Assembly: GCF_000758725.1 (NCBI RefSeq)
Contig: NZ_CP009428.1
Coordinates: 3,906,001 to 3,970,000, forward strand
Origin: Paenibacillus odorifer
GTDB taxonomy: Bacteria > Bacillota > Bacilli > Paenibacillales > Paenibacillaceae
Direction of reading: 5' to 3'
DNA: 64,000 bases
This document shows, one piece after another, positions 36,582 to 45,383 of the stretch. Each line of letters begins with the position of its first letter. Position 1 is the first letter of the stretch. Under the pieces are notes generated by a model. That model was not told where the DNA came from. It saw nothing but the letters and a program-made list of their open reading frames with translations, and made no database searches. Position numbers and translations under genes: made by a program.

Positions 36582-38080
36582 TTATTTCCCCAATTGGGAT
36601 GCCTTTAGAATATGAGATATTGGGCGTCCGGCAATCCATTCGCCGTTGTTTACAAACCCTTCCTCTCGTCCCTCCAGCTCGTGAATAAGACGCTCTCTCC
36701 ACTCTTTTATACGCTCAAATTTATCAGTACAGCCTATCGCATTAATCTTCTCTGAGGGGTCTGCCGCTAGATCAAAATACTGCTCTTCCCCTGTCTGAGA
36801 ATACCAAATAAATTTCTCTCTTCCATCCGTTAAGAAGTGGTGGGACTTTTCTCCATAGGCTTGTTCCCCATGAATATAAGATCGCCATAATGTCTGATCT
36901 CCCCTGCACAGCGGCAACACACTTTGCCCTTCTACTGGAACTGGTATTTGGACGCCAGCAGCTTCAAGAAATGTGGGCATAATATCGCGAAGCTCTACAA
37001 TGGAATCAGGCCGGGAGCCTGCAAGAAGTCCAAGCGTTTCTCCCGGATCAAACACTATGAAAGGAATCTTAGCACTTCCTTCATAAGGAAGAGATTTGCG
37101 GAAGTAATGGTGATCCCCCATCATTTCACCATGATCAGAAGTAAATAGAATCAAAGTTTCATTTAAAACTCCATACTCCTGCAGCCCATTGATCAACCTC
37201 CCAATTTGGTCGTCAAGATGCGTAATTAGCGCGTAATCGCCGCACGGGCACGATCCAATCTGCGCTTTGGCAAATTAGTGAACGAAGAAGTTGGATCCTT
37301 AGCTCCGTTTAAGGCCGCACTCTCGTCCACCCAGTCTCCGATTGGAGGATCGGGAAATTCCAAGTCCTTGTACATATCTAGATAACATTGTGGCGGATCC
37401 AATGGGGAATGCGGGCGAACGAAGGAAGACCATAAGAAAAATGGTTTCCCAGGGTCCCTTCTTCGCAAAAAGTCTAGCGACTCGGTCACGCACCAATTCG
37501 TGGGATGCATCGCTTCCGGCAAGTGCCAGGGGCGGGCAACCGTTGAGGCGTTGCAATCAAGGCCTAAATCAGTGATATCCGAGTTAGCATTAGTTTGTCT
37601 TCGCAGCCACTGCAAATAATCATCCACTTGATCATAGTGTTCATCCTGTAACGTTTTGCTCTTATCCCGATTGTAGTGAAGATATCCATCATGAAGCACC
37701 ACATTATGGAATCCACATAGATTACGTGCAGGATACACATGCATCTTGCCAACACACTGCGTATGATAACCAGCTTGAGCAAGCTCTCCGGCAATCGTAT
37801 GGGCGTAATTCCATTCAACCTTATCCCGATAACCAACCCGCCCATGTGATCTTTGCCCCATTCCTGTCATGATAGCAGCCCTGGCGGGAATACAACTGGG
37901 GGTAGCCGAGTAAGCGTGCTCAAATAAGATCCCCCTTGATGCCAGAGCGTCCAGGTTGGGTGTCTCAACGACGGGATGTCCCATAATGCTCAGGCAATCA
38001 AAACGCATCTGATCTACGGTGATAAGCAAAAGGTTGGGCTGCTTTGTGCCCTTTTGATGGTCCAGATTAGTATCAATCAT
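36582..38080 (-). pseudogene. Cys-type sulfatase interrupted by a -1 frameshift
   Basis: Two adjacent frames together make one sulfatase of about 499 residues. The N-terminal part (37226-38080) has CIPAR with Cys63, and VDQMRFD near the start. The C-terminal part (36582 to about 37237) has TSDHGEMMGDHH. The junction is near 37237-37238: the first frame reads RARAAITR and stops at 37226-37228, while the next frame reads YALITHLDDQIGR. Adding one base there restores RARAAYYALITHLDDQIGR, the usual sulfatase sequence, so one base appears deleted. A sequencing or assembly error is possible. Start ATG 38080 has AAGGAGGGGG upstream. It lies 15 bp after GH20 and is probably the last gene of the transporter operon. 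Confidence 0.85.
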
Positions 38081-38095
38081 AACCTCACCCCCTCC

Positions 38096-39991
38096 TTAAA
38101 CCCCAGCGATCACGGATGGTGTTGCAATCGTGTGCCATAAATTCGCACTTATCGTCCTGGGGTCGCCCTCGTCAACAAGACCGTCGAACGTCAGAAGCTC
38201 CTCTTCTAATTCAGCAATCTGCTCCACGTTCCCTTCGACATAACGATTGATTCGATGAATCGCCGTTCTGATTCTCTCAAGCATTCCTCCCATACGAAGA
38301 TCAAAAACATCAAGACCAAATACCTTATTTTCCAGCTCCCATTGCACTCGATAGTCGTCCATGAATTGTCTGGCCAAATCAGATAATTGTGGCAAAGTCA
38401 CCTTGGCAAAGTGAGCCAATTCCTCTAAATTCCCCCGATGATAAGCGTCGCGTATAGAAATCCCGATTTCGCTATTTATTTCGAGCAAGCGACACAAGCT
38501 GGCTTGTACAGAGAATAAGGATTGCCAAGGCGAATTGCGAGTGATCGCCTGTTCGAGCTTTTCTGCACTTTGCTGATAATGCTTCGAATACGCGTTAGGA
38601 ATAACATGTCGATCAAACAAACCACACAAAATATCTTGATAAAGCAAGTATTTAGCCGGATTGATAGAACATCCCCCCGGAGCCGAATTACCCGGAACCA
38701 GGTTGGCCGCATCAAGTGCCATAAAGTCATCATAATTGCCTTGCACACAGCTGCTGAATCTTTCTTTGACATGGTTCTCCACGAAACATCCCGTGTAGCT
38801 CAGCTCCGCCCAAAGTTGAAGGGTAGGAAGAACCGAGAAAACGGAAGCTTCAGCGCCATTATCTCCCCATGCGGTAATCAACACTACTTGAATTCCATGC
38901 TTAACACAGCTATCATGAGCCAGCAGACTGACATGGCGACTGAATTCATTGTTTGGAGCGAAGCCCATCCATTTCCAAGCACCACCTGCAAATCCAATAT
39001 GATCATTCAGCTGCTTATGTTTGCTTAACATCCCGTCGTATTTCTCCTGCGTTTCCGAATAATAATCCCAGTAGATCAAGGTAACATCTTCAGGAATCAG
39101 CTTTACAATATCAGGGCTAATTGGACTTTCAGCATCGTAATATTCTCCGGAACTGGCCAGACGGAAAAACATGTCGCTCCACATCATCGTCTGGAAAGCA
39201 TATTTTCTGGCGATCTCCATAACAGTGCTAAAGTGTTTTAACATTAATGAAGATCGATCCTGATACCCATGCTTATCCAGGTATTTACCAAGTCCCATCA
39301 TATGAGCTTCGTCCATCCCGATATTTATGCGGCGACTGCTTACATGAGCCGACATAAAAGCAAACATTCGATCAATTAACTCATAAGTTCTGGGATCATC
39401 AATAAGGAGAATATCCTGGAAATCCACAAGCGGTGCATGTGCCTGCCATTTCAATGCTTGGCCGAGATGGGCCAGGGTCTGAATACAAGGAACCAGTTCT
39501 ATGCCAAATAACGCGGCATACTGATCCAGCTCCCGAATTTGATCTCCAGTATATCGGCCTCGCAAATAGCCGAAATAAGGGTATCCCTCCAGTTCGTAGG
39601 TGTCTTCCGAATACAACTGAACCGTTGAATATCCCATAAGCGCTAAACGCCGGATCAATTCCTTATATCCTTGATAGTTAAGAACCGCATTTCGCGAACA
39701 GTCTACCATGAAGCCTAACTGTTCATAAACCGGCCGTTCATTAATTTCAACTCGTTCTCCACGGCGTACGTTCTCAAGAAATCGGCTGAGTGCCCGGATC
39801 AACTGATGTTCCTGTCCATACGCAATGATGACTTGAGCCTCATCGTAAGATATTCGAAAGCCCTTCCCTTGCTTAATACAATTCACTGGTATCCCTGAGC
39901 GTTCCATTCGTATACTCAATATTCCCGCTACTTCTGAAACTGCTGCTAACTGTTTCTCGGTTAACCCGGTCAAGTGAATGCTAAGTTTCAT
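38096..39991 (-). CDS. GH20 beta-N-acetylhexosaminidase
   Basis: Cytosolic GH20 enzyme of 631 residues that would remove terminal GlcNAc or GalNAc. A small N-terminal domain (about 1-85) precedes the TIM barrel (about 90-420), with the catalytic Asp-Glu pair in NIGMDEAHMMGLG (near 226-227). The Trp-rich segments YWDYYSETQEKY and GGAWKWMGFAP line the active site. A helical C-terminal region (about 440-620) follows. No signal peptide. Start ATG 39991 has GGGAGGG upstream. It follows the transporter operon after 121 bp containing a hairpin, and precedes the frameshifted sulfatase by 15 bp. Confidence 0.88.
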   Translation of the reverse strand: MKLSIHLTGLTEKQLAAVSEVAGILSIRMERSGIPVNCIKQGKGFRISYDEAQVIIAYGQEHQLIRALSRFLENVRRGERVEINERPVYEQLGFMVDCSRNAVLNYQGYKELIRRLALMGYSTVQLYSEDTYELEGYPYFGYLRGRYTGDQIRELDQYAALFGIELVPCIQTLAHLGQALKWQAHAPLVDFQDILLIDDPRTYELIDRMFAFMSAHVSSRRINIGMDEAHMMGLGKYLDKHGYQDRSSLMLKHFSTVMEIARKYAFQTMMWSDMFFRLASSGEYYDAESPISPDIVKLIPEDVTLIYWDYYSETQEKYDGMLSKHKQLNDHIGFAGGAWKWMGFAPNNEFSRHVSLLAHDSCVKHGIQVVLITAWGDNGAEASVFSVLPTLQLWAELSYTGCFVENHVKERFSSCVQGNYDDFMALDAANLVPGNSAPGGCSINPAKYLLYQDILCGLFDRHVIPNAYSKHYQQSAEKLEQAITRNSPWQSLFSVQASLCRLLEINSEIGISIRDAYHRGNLEELAHFAKVTLPQLSDLARQFMDDYRVQWELENKVFGLDVFDLRMGGMLERIRTAIHRINRYVEGNVEQIAELEEELLTFDGLVDEGDPRTISANLWHTIATPSVIAGV

Positions 39992-40071
39992 AAACTTTAC
40001 CCTCCCAATCTTATAAGTATGCGGTTAGTAGCGCCGCACAGTCTAAACCATACTTCAAATAATTAAACGGA

Positions 40072-40098
40072 AGATCCGGGCTACTTCCGCCCGGATCT
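40072..40098 (-). terminator. Intercistronic hairpin after the solute-binding protein gene
   Basis: AGATCCGGGC and GCCCGGATCT around a 7-nt loop with a weak T tract. It may stabilise the upstream transcript or partly terminate before GH20, a common arrangement after solute-binding-protein genes. Confidence 0.55.
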
Positions 40099-40112
40099 TC
40101 TCTATCCATCCA

Positions 40113-41744
40113 TTATTCAATACCTTGTTCCTTGGCCTTCTCATTTACTTCCTCTATCATTTTATCAAGGCCTTTAGCCTTATAATCGTTCACAATGCTA
40201 TTCCAGTAACTCTCAACGGGTTCTTTAGAAAGCATGATCTTAAGCAAATCATCATGGTCAAGCACAGTAAATTTATCCTTTGTTGGGGTGGACATATAAG
40301 TTAACCGAATGTCGTATTCTGGCACCTTTGTATTGTTCTGAATCCAGTCGATGTAATCGACAGCTTCTTTGCGGATTCCTTCGTTAGCAATCGTCGGGTT
40401 ATCCATGTTATAGCTATCTGAAGTTTCATAAGCTACCAAATTCTTCAGAAATCTGCTAGCTGGATACTTCTCATTTAACGAACCCTTTTCAATGACAACC
40501 TTCTGCCCATTTTCGAGCTTATAATCTACACCTTCGATGCCATAAGTCAACAGATCCTTGCCTTCAGGAGACAACACATAATCATAGAGTGCCATGATGC
40601 GATCCATCTTTTTATCGTCAATCTTATTGCTGAAATAGCTTTCTGACCAGTATGTTTTAAAGATGGAATGTGAACGTTCACCATCAGGACCGATAAGCGG
40701 CTTGAGCGCCTTCACGCTCTCCGTCATATCCTTATCCGGATAAGCTGTTTTCCAGCGTTTTTCATACATATCGCTATTTAAATTTATGAAACCTCCACCG
40801 CTCAGGAGAGCAGCTGCTTTGCCTGCTACGAAATTGTCATAGGACTCTGCTGGTTTAACAAGCGCGATGTCTGGATCGATCAATCCTTTTTCGTACATAT
40901 TCTTCATGTTTTGCAGCGCTGGCAGCGCATTTTTAGAGAATACAGCAGGGATAAACTTTCCATCCTCTTTGATCCATTTAAAATCACTGCCGCTTCCATC
41001 ACTAGTAGCAACCGGGTTGCCATACAACCAGAAGAATCCGCCCAGCATCTTGGTAGTTGTCGTCGTAAGACCAGTAACATGCTTGCCTTCCGGATCCGAC
41101 TTTACGATTGCATCAAGCATGGCTTCAAACTCTTGCCATGTCTCTGGTTCTTTGGTGATCCCAGCCTTTTGAGCAAGATCCCAACGATAGAAAACCATAC
41201 GGTCCAGTGCACTCCAATCGACACTCGGGAACATCCGGCGAGGTACAGTATAATACTTTCCATCTACTCCTAATCCTTTAATATCTGGCGATTCGAAGTA
41301 TTTTGCAAGATTCGGATACTTTGAAAGATCCGGGAGCGCTTTAACAACGCCTTGATTCACCCATTTGCGCTGATATTGTGTACCGACGGCGTCGATCGCG
41401 AAAATGTCTGGCAATTGGCCGGAGGCGGCCCACATTTGAATCTTCTGGGTATAGTCATCCCAAGACAAATTGACAGGTTTTAGTGTGATGTTGAATTTCT
41501 CCAACACTTGTTTAGCGATCGGGTCCTTTTCGAGGTTAGCAATCTCGGCATCCGCATCCCAAAACCCAAGAGAAATAGTCATTGGATCCTTGTAAGGATT
41601 ATCCGTAGAGTTAGAAGAATTCGGAGATGTTTCACCGTTTGAACCAGCCTGCCCTTTGCCGTTATTGCCTCCACCGCAAGCCGTGAGTACTGAAGCGAAC
41701 AAAGTTATACATAATGCCAATGTCATTATTTTCTTTCTATGCAT
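40113..41744 (-). CDS. Extracellular solute-binding lipoprotein (LipO type)
   Basis: Substrate-binding protein of a CUT1-type carbohydrate ABC importer, 543 residues. The lipobox VLTAC predicts lipidation at Cys23, followed by a Gly/Asn/Ser-rich tether. The mature part is a family 1 solute-binding fold (GFWDADAEIANLEKDP, GQLPDIFAIDAVG). The size and sequence match the large LipO/YtcQ group that accompanies LplB and YtcP permeases in Paenibacillus. It lies downstream of both permease genes in one operon with 57 bp between. It should capture the sulfated oligosaccharide, but the ligand cannot be inferred from sequence. Confidence 0.93.
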   Translation of the reverse strand: MHRKKIMTLALCITLFASVLTACGGGNNGKGQAGSNGETSPNSSNSTDNPYKDPMTISLGFWDADAEIANLEKDPIAKQVLEKFNITLKPVNLSWDDYTQKIQMWAASGQLPDIFAIDAVGTQYQRKWVNQGVVKALPDLSKYPNLAKYFESPDIKGLGVDGKYYTVPRRMFPSVDWSALDRMVFYRWDLAQKAGITKEPETWQEFEAMLDAIVKSDPEGKHVTGLTTTTTKMLGGFFWLYGNPVATSDGSGSDFKWIKEDGKFIPAVFSKNALPALQNMKNMYEKGLIDPDIALVKPAESYDNFVAGKAAALLSGGGFINLNSDMYEKRWKTAYPDKDMTESVKALKPLIGPDGERSHSIFKTYWSESYFSNKIDDKKMDRIMALYDYVLSPEGKDLLTYGIEGVDYKLENGQKVVIEKGSLNEKYPASRFLKNLVAYETSDSYNMDNPTIANEGIRKEAVDYIDWIQNNTKVPEYDIRLTYMSTPTKDKFTVLDHDDLLKIMLSKEPVESYWNSIVNDYKAKGLDKMIEEVNEKAKEQGIE

Positions 41745-41801
41745 GCTTGAAACCTCCCTTTATACTATTTTAGGATAGAATTAATCTATTTAAAATCTTT
41801 C

Positions 41802-42701
41802 TTATCCTTTTATTGAACCCACCATAATGCCTTTATTAAAATGCTTCTGCAGGAACGGATAAACAACAATAATCGGAATACTCGAAACTACAATCGCTGC
41901 CATTTGAAGTGCAGGTGTGTAGACCTTCCCCGTCTGCTCCTGCTCGGCCATCGTTTGTGCCATTTGGCTTAGCAAGGAATTCGAAGTAATAAGTGTCTCC
42001 CGTAGATAAATCTGAAGGGGTGCTTTTGCCGCGTCACTGATAAAAATTAATGCATACCACCATTCATTCCATCTTTCCACAGCATAGAACAAAGCAAAAG
42101 TCGCCATGAATGGAGCAGATATTGGAATAATGATTTTGAAAAGAATGTACAGATCATTCGCCCCATCCAGCTTAGCCGATTCTTCCAAGCTTTCTGGAAT
42201 GGTATTGAAATAGTTTTTCATAATGATTAGATAAAACGTATTGAGACCCGCAGGGATGATCATGACGAGTATATTGTTTACGAATCCTAGATCCTTAACG
42301 ACTAAGTAAAAAGGAATTAAACCGCCATTGAAAAACATAGTGAACAAGATCAAGCTAAGCATTATGTTTCTGCCGGGCATACCCCGCTTGGATAATGCAT
42401 AAGCTCCCGCCACAGAGATTGTCATGCTGAACAACACGCCAACCACTGTTACGATGACAGAATTAAAGATGGAAGTCCAAAACTTCATATCCTGAAGCAA
42501 AAGCTTGTAAGCGGACAGGTCAAACGAAAGCGGAAAAATATAAAAGTCGCTTTTACTAATCGCTTCGAACTTTGCCACAGAGATAATAAGAACATTATAG
42601 AAGGGAAAAAATGTTACTATTGCTAGGAGCCCCAGCACCACGAATGCGGCGATATCGAAAACACTCCACTTTTTTCTCTTTTTAAACGTTGTGTCGGTCA
42701 C
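41802..42701 (-). CDS. Carbohydrate ABC transporter permease (YtcP type)
   Basis: Inner-membrane permease of 299 residues with about six transmembrane helices. The cytoplasmic EAA loop is ESLEESAKLDGANDLYILFK (near 185), which contacts the ATPase. It is the second permease of the CUT1 importer, 24 bp after the first. No ATP-binding subunit is encoded nearby; such importers usually share a MsmX-type ATPase (established for B. subtilis). Confidence 0.93.
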   Translation of the reverse strand: MTDTTFKKRKKWSVFDIAAFVVLGLLAIVTFFPFYNVLIISVAKFEAISKSDFYIFPLSFDLSAYKLLLQDMKFWTSIFNSVIVTVVGVLFSMTISVAGAYALSKRGMPGRNIMLSLILFTMFFNGGLIPFYLVVKDLGFVNNILVMIIPAGLNTFYLIIMKNYFNTIPESLEESAKLDGANDLYILFKIIIPISAPFMATFALFYAVERWNEWWYALIFISDAAKAPLQIYLRETLITSNSLLSQMAQTMAEQEQTGKVYTPALQMAAIVVSSIPIIVVYPFLQKHFNKGIMVGSIKG

Positions 42702-42725
42702 TTGCTTCTCCCCTTTTCCTGCAGA

Positions 42726-43694
42726 TTAATACAGTCCTTCCTCGCCCATCTTCTTAGCGAACGTATTGGCCGCCCATAAAAGGATTAGGCTGATAATGGA
42801 CTTTACGACACCCACGGCGGTCATATATCCAAAGTCTCCTCCAATCGTGAATGAAGTCCGATAAATGTAAGTATCGATCGTGTCGGCAACCGAATATACC
42901 GGCGAACTATACAGGTTGAAAATTTGCTCGAAGCTCGAACCTTGGGTTAGTAGTTGTCCAACTTGAAGGATTAGCAGGACTGCGACTGTACTTTTCAAAC
43001 CCGGCCATGCGATGTTTAGCAAACGGCGAAACCGGTTCGCTCCGTCTACTTCAGCCGCTTCAAACAGCTCAGGATTGATCCCTGCCAGAGCCGCCAGGTA
43101 AATGATTGAATCCCAACCGATCTCTCGCCACACATGCGTGATATACAGAACGGGTCTGAATGCACTTTCATCGACAAGAGGAGAATTCGGATCTCCACCA
43201 AACAGCATGATGATCTGGTTATAAATCCCGTCTTTGCTTAAAATATTGATAATAATCCCCGACAGTACAACCCACGATATAAAATGCGGGAACGTCAGGA
43301 TCGTCTGAAAAAACCGCTTCATTTTTGTCCTGGAAAACTCATATAAAACAATCGCCAGGATAATGGGCATCGGGAAATGAGTGACCAGCTTCATCAAGCT
43401 GATAATGACCGTATTCCAAAACGCCTTGCGAAAATCGGGGTCGGTCAGCAGCGTTTGAAAATTCTCCAATCCAACCCAAGGACTGCCCAGAATCCCCTCA
43501 CTGTAATTAAATGTTTTGAACGCTAGCGTTACACCGTACATGGGAGCATAGCTGAAGAGGGCGTACCAGATTAACACCGGTAGAACCATAAGGTAAAAAT
43601 ACTTGTACTGTAAAATCGTTTTCCCTAAACTTTGCTTTGGAGCAAGAGTTTTTAAGCTTCGCTTAGGCGTTCGAGTGGTTACAGAATCAGCCAA
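42726..43694 (-). CDS. Carbohydrate ABC transporter permease (LplB type)
   Basis: First permease of the importer, 322 residues. The helix near 40-60 (YFYLMVLPVLIWYALFSYAPM) is the usual LplB start, and the EAA loop is PELFEAAEVDGANRFRRL. I chose the TTG at 43694, which has AAGGTGG eight bases upstream and gives a normal length. A longer frame to 43802 exists but would add 36 residues without a good site. It heads the operon: permease, permease, binding protein, then GH20 and sulfatase. Confidence 0.9.
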   Translation of the reverse strand: MADSVTTRTPKRSLKTLAPKQSLGKTILQYKYFYLMVLPVLIWYALFSYAPMYGVTLAFKTFNYSEGILGSPWVGLENFQTLLTDPDFRKAFWNTVIISLMKLVTHFPMPIILAIVLYEFSRTKMKRFFQTILTFPHFISWVVLSGIIINILSKDGIYNQIIMLFGGDPNSPLVDESAFRPVLYITHVWREIGWDSIIYLAALAGINPELFEAAEVDGANRFRRLLNIAWPGLKSTVAVLLILQVGQLLTQGSSFEQIFNLYSSPVYSVADTIDTYIYRTSFTIGGDFGYMTAVGVVKSIISLILLWAANTFAKKMGEEGLY

Positions 43695-43751
43695 TCTTCT
43701 CCCCACCTTTCTGTATGAGATTGTTATGCTTGTAAGCGATTTATATGGTAA

Positions 43752-43788
43752 ATTATATCGGGAGTGTAAATTCTCTTGTATAGAGAAT
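43752..43788 (-). promoter_or_regulatory. Transporter operon promoter with dyad operator
   Basis: On the minus strand TATAAT (43752-43757) lacks a good -35. At that position is a perfect 7-bp inverted repeat, ATTCTCT-TGTAT-AGAGAAT (43770-43788). A cre-like TGTAAGCGATTTAT at about 43726-43739 on the plus strand is a weak candidate CcpA site. The regulator that binds the dyad is not known. Confidence 0.45.
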
Positions 43789-43943
43789 ACAACTCCGGTC
43801 ATGTGGATTTTTCACACCTTTGCGGGAGACCTTCCTGTAGCACGTAATATCGGACATAGTGAGCGTAAGATAGTCCATACCCCCCATGGTCCACAATCGC
43901 TAGGATAAATCTAAGAGCTCTATAAAGAGAGGGGGATTCACTT

Positions 43944-45383
43944 ATGCGTTCAGTAATTATTGCAGATGATGAGAAGTGGATTGTAGAAGGAATTAAAGCA
44001 GGAGTGAATTGGAAGAAATACGGCTTTGAAGTGATCGACGATGCCGAAAACGGGCAAGAAGCCCTTCAATTAATTCAATCGCTTCGCCCCACCCTTGTTC
44101 TAACAGATATCAAGATGCCTGTTATGAATGGACTAGAGCTCATTCAACGTGGCAAGGCCATCGCGCCTGATACGATCTTTATCGTACTCAGCGGACATGC
44201 CGAGTTCGCTTATGCACAAAAAGCAATGAATTATGGTACTTTCGGATATTGTCTCAAACCCTTTGAAATCGAAGAAATTGAAGGTATGCTCAACCGAATA
44301 GCCCAGCAACACGATTCCAAGACAGTTAAAGAACAACCTATCCACGACTTCGAACTTTATGAAGCGGTTTGTTCCGGAGATCTTGAACGAATTAACTTAT
44401 GGTTGGATGAGAAGAAAATACCCTTGTCGAAAGATACCCCTCATATCCCCATTGTTATCCAAGGGTTAAGTTCACCTGTAGATGTCAGGCAGTTCTCTTC
44501 CCTGTGTTTCCCAATGAGCCGCCGTCGGTATGGTTACTTATTGGAAGAGTGCCAATACGAAGTCTTCCTCCAGGGTCTTGAACAAACAGAAGTTGTACAA
44601 GAATGCGGAGTCGGGATCGGTCCTCCTATTTCGGATATACACCAATTGGATGCGTCTTTAGAGTCCGCCTCTCATGCTGCTTTCAGTATGTTCGCAACGG
44701 GGATGCCCGGATGTTACCGGGTGAATCCACAGCAGGAAATAACGATCGACGAGAAACTCAAAGAGATTTCCCGGATTCTTCATAATAAAGACCGGCTCGG
44801 TTTCATAGCAGCCATGGAATCGATAAAGAAATTATTCAAAGAGGGAACGTTCACCATTAAAGAAGCCTATTTGCTCTATACATCGATCCTCTACTTATTT
44901 CCTCGGGAAGGGACTCGGGTTAGCGGCCGTTTTTTTGAAGGATATGAACAGCTCTATTATCGGTACGGCACGGCTGAAGCTATGATTGATGATCTGATTC
45001 TTATGACACTTGATATTTTTATGAACAGAAACGAAACTGATATTTCACGAATCTCAAACCACAAAGTCAAAGAAATCATGTTATACATCCGCAACCATTT
45101 CAATCAAGAAATTTCGATCCAGCATTTAGCCAATCAGTTTTTTTTAAGTCCAAATTATTTATGCCAATTATTCAAAAAAGAGGTCGGCGAGACCATCATC
45201 GAACATATCAGTCGTTTACGAATTGAATACGCTTGTAAAACGCTGATCAAAACCAACCTTTCCATTTACCAAATCGGTGAGAAATGCGGTTTTCAGGATT
45301 ATTTCTATTTCACACGAATTTTTAAACGGCATCTCAAAATGACACCTACACAATATAGGGAACAAAACAATGAAGACATTTAA
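43944..45383 (+). CDS. AraC-type response regulator (YesN-like)
   Basis: A 479-residue response regulator. The receiver (about 1-125) has DDE at 8-10 and phospho-acceptor Asp55 (VLTDIKMPVMNG). A poorly conserved middle region follows, then an AraC double helix-turn-helix (about 375-475) with FLSPNYLCQLFKKEVGETI and DYFYFTRIFKRHLKMTPTQYR. Start ATG 43944 with GAGAGGGGG upstream. It is divergent from the transporter operon and overlaps the kinase gene by 14 nt. It most likely activates the importer when the partner kinase senses an extracellular sugar. Confidence 0.95.
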   Translation: MRSVIIADDEKWIVEGIKAGVNWKKYGFEVIDDAENGQEALQLIQSLRPTLVLTDIKMPVMNGLELIQRGKAIAPDTIFIVLSGHAEFAYAQKAMNYGTFGYCLKPFEIEEIEGMLNRIAQQHDSKTVKEQPIHDFELYEAVCSGDLERINLWLDEKKIPLSKDTPHIPIVIQGLSSPVDVRQFSSLCFPMSRRRYGYLLEECQYEVFLQGLEQTEVVQECGVGIGPPISDIHQLDASLESASHAAFSMFATGMPGCYRVNPQQEITIDEKLKEISRILHNKDRLGFIAAMESIKKLFKEGTFTIKEAYLLYTSILYLFPREGTRVSGRFFEGYEQLYYRYGTAEAMIDDLILMTLDIFMNRNETDISRISNHKVKEIMLYIRNHFNQEISIQHLANQFFLSPNYLCQLFKKEVGETIIEHISRLRIEYACKTLIKTNLSIYQIGEKCGFQDYFYFTRIFKRHLKMTPTQYREQNNEDI

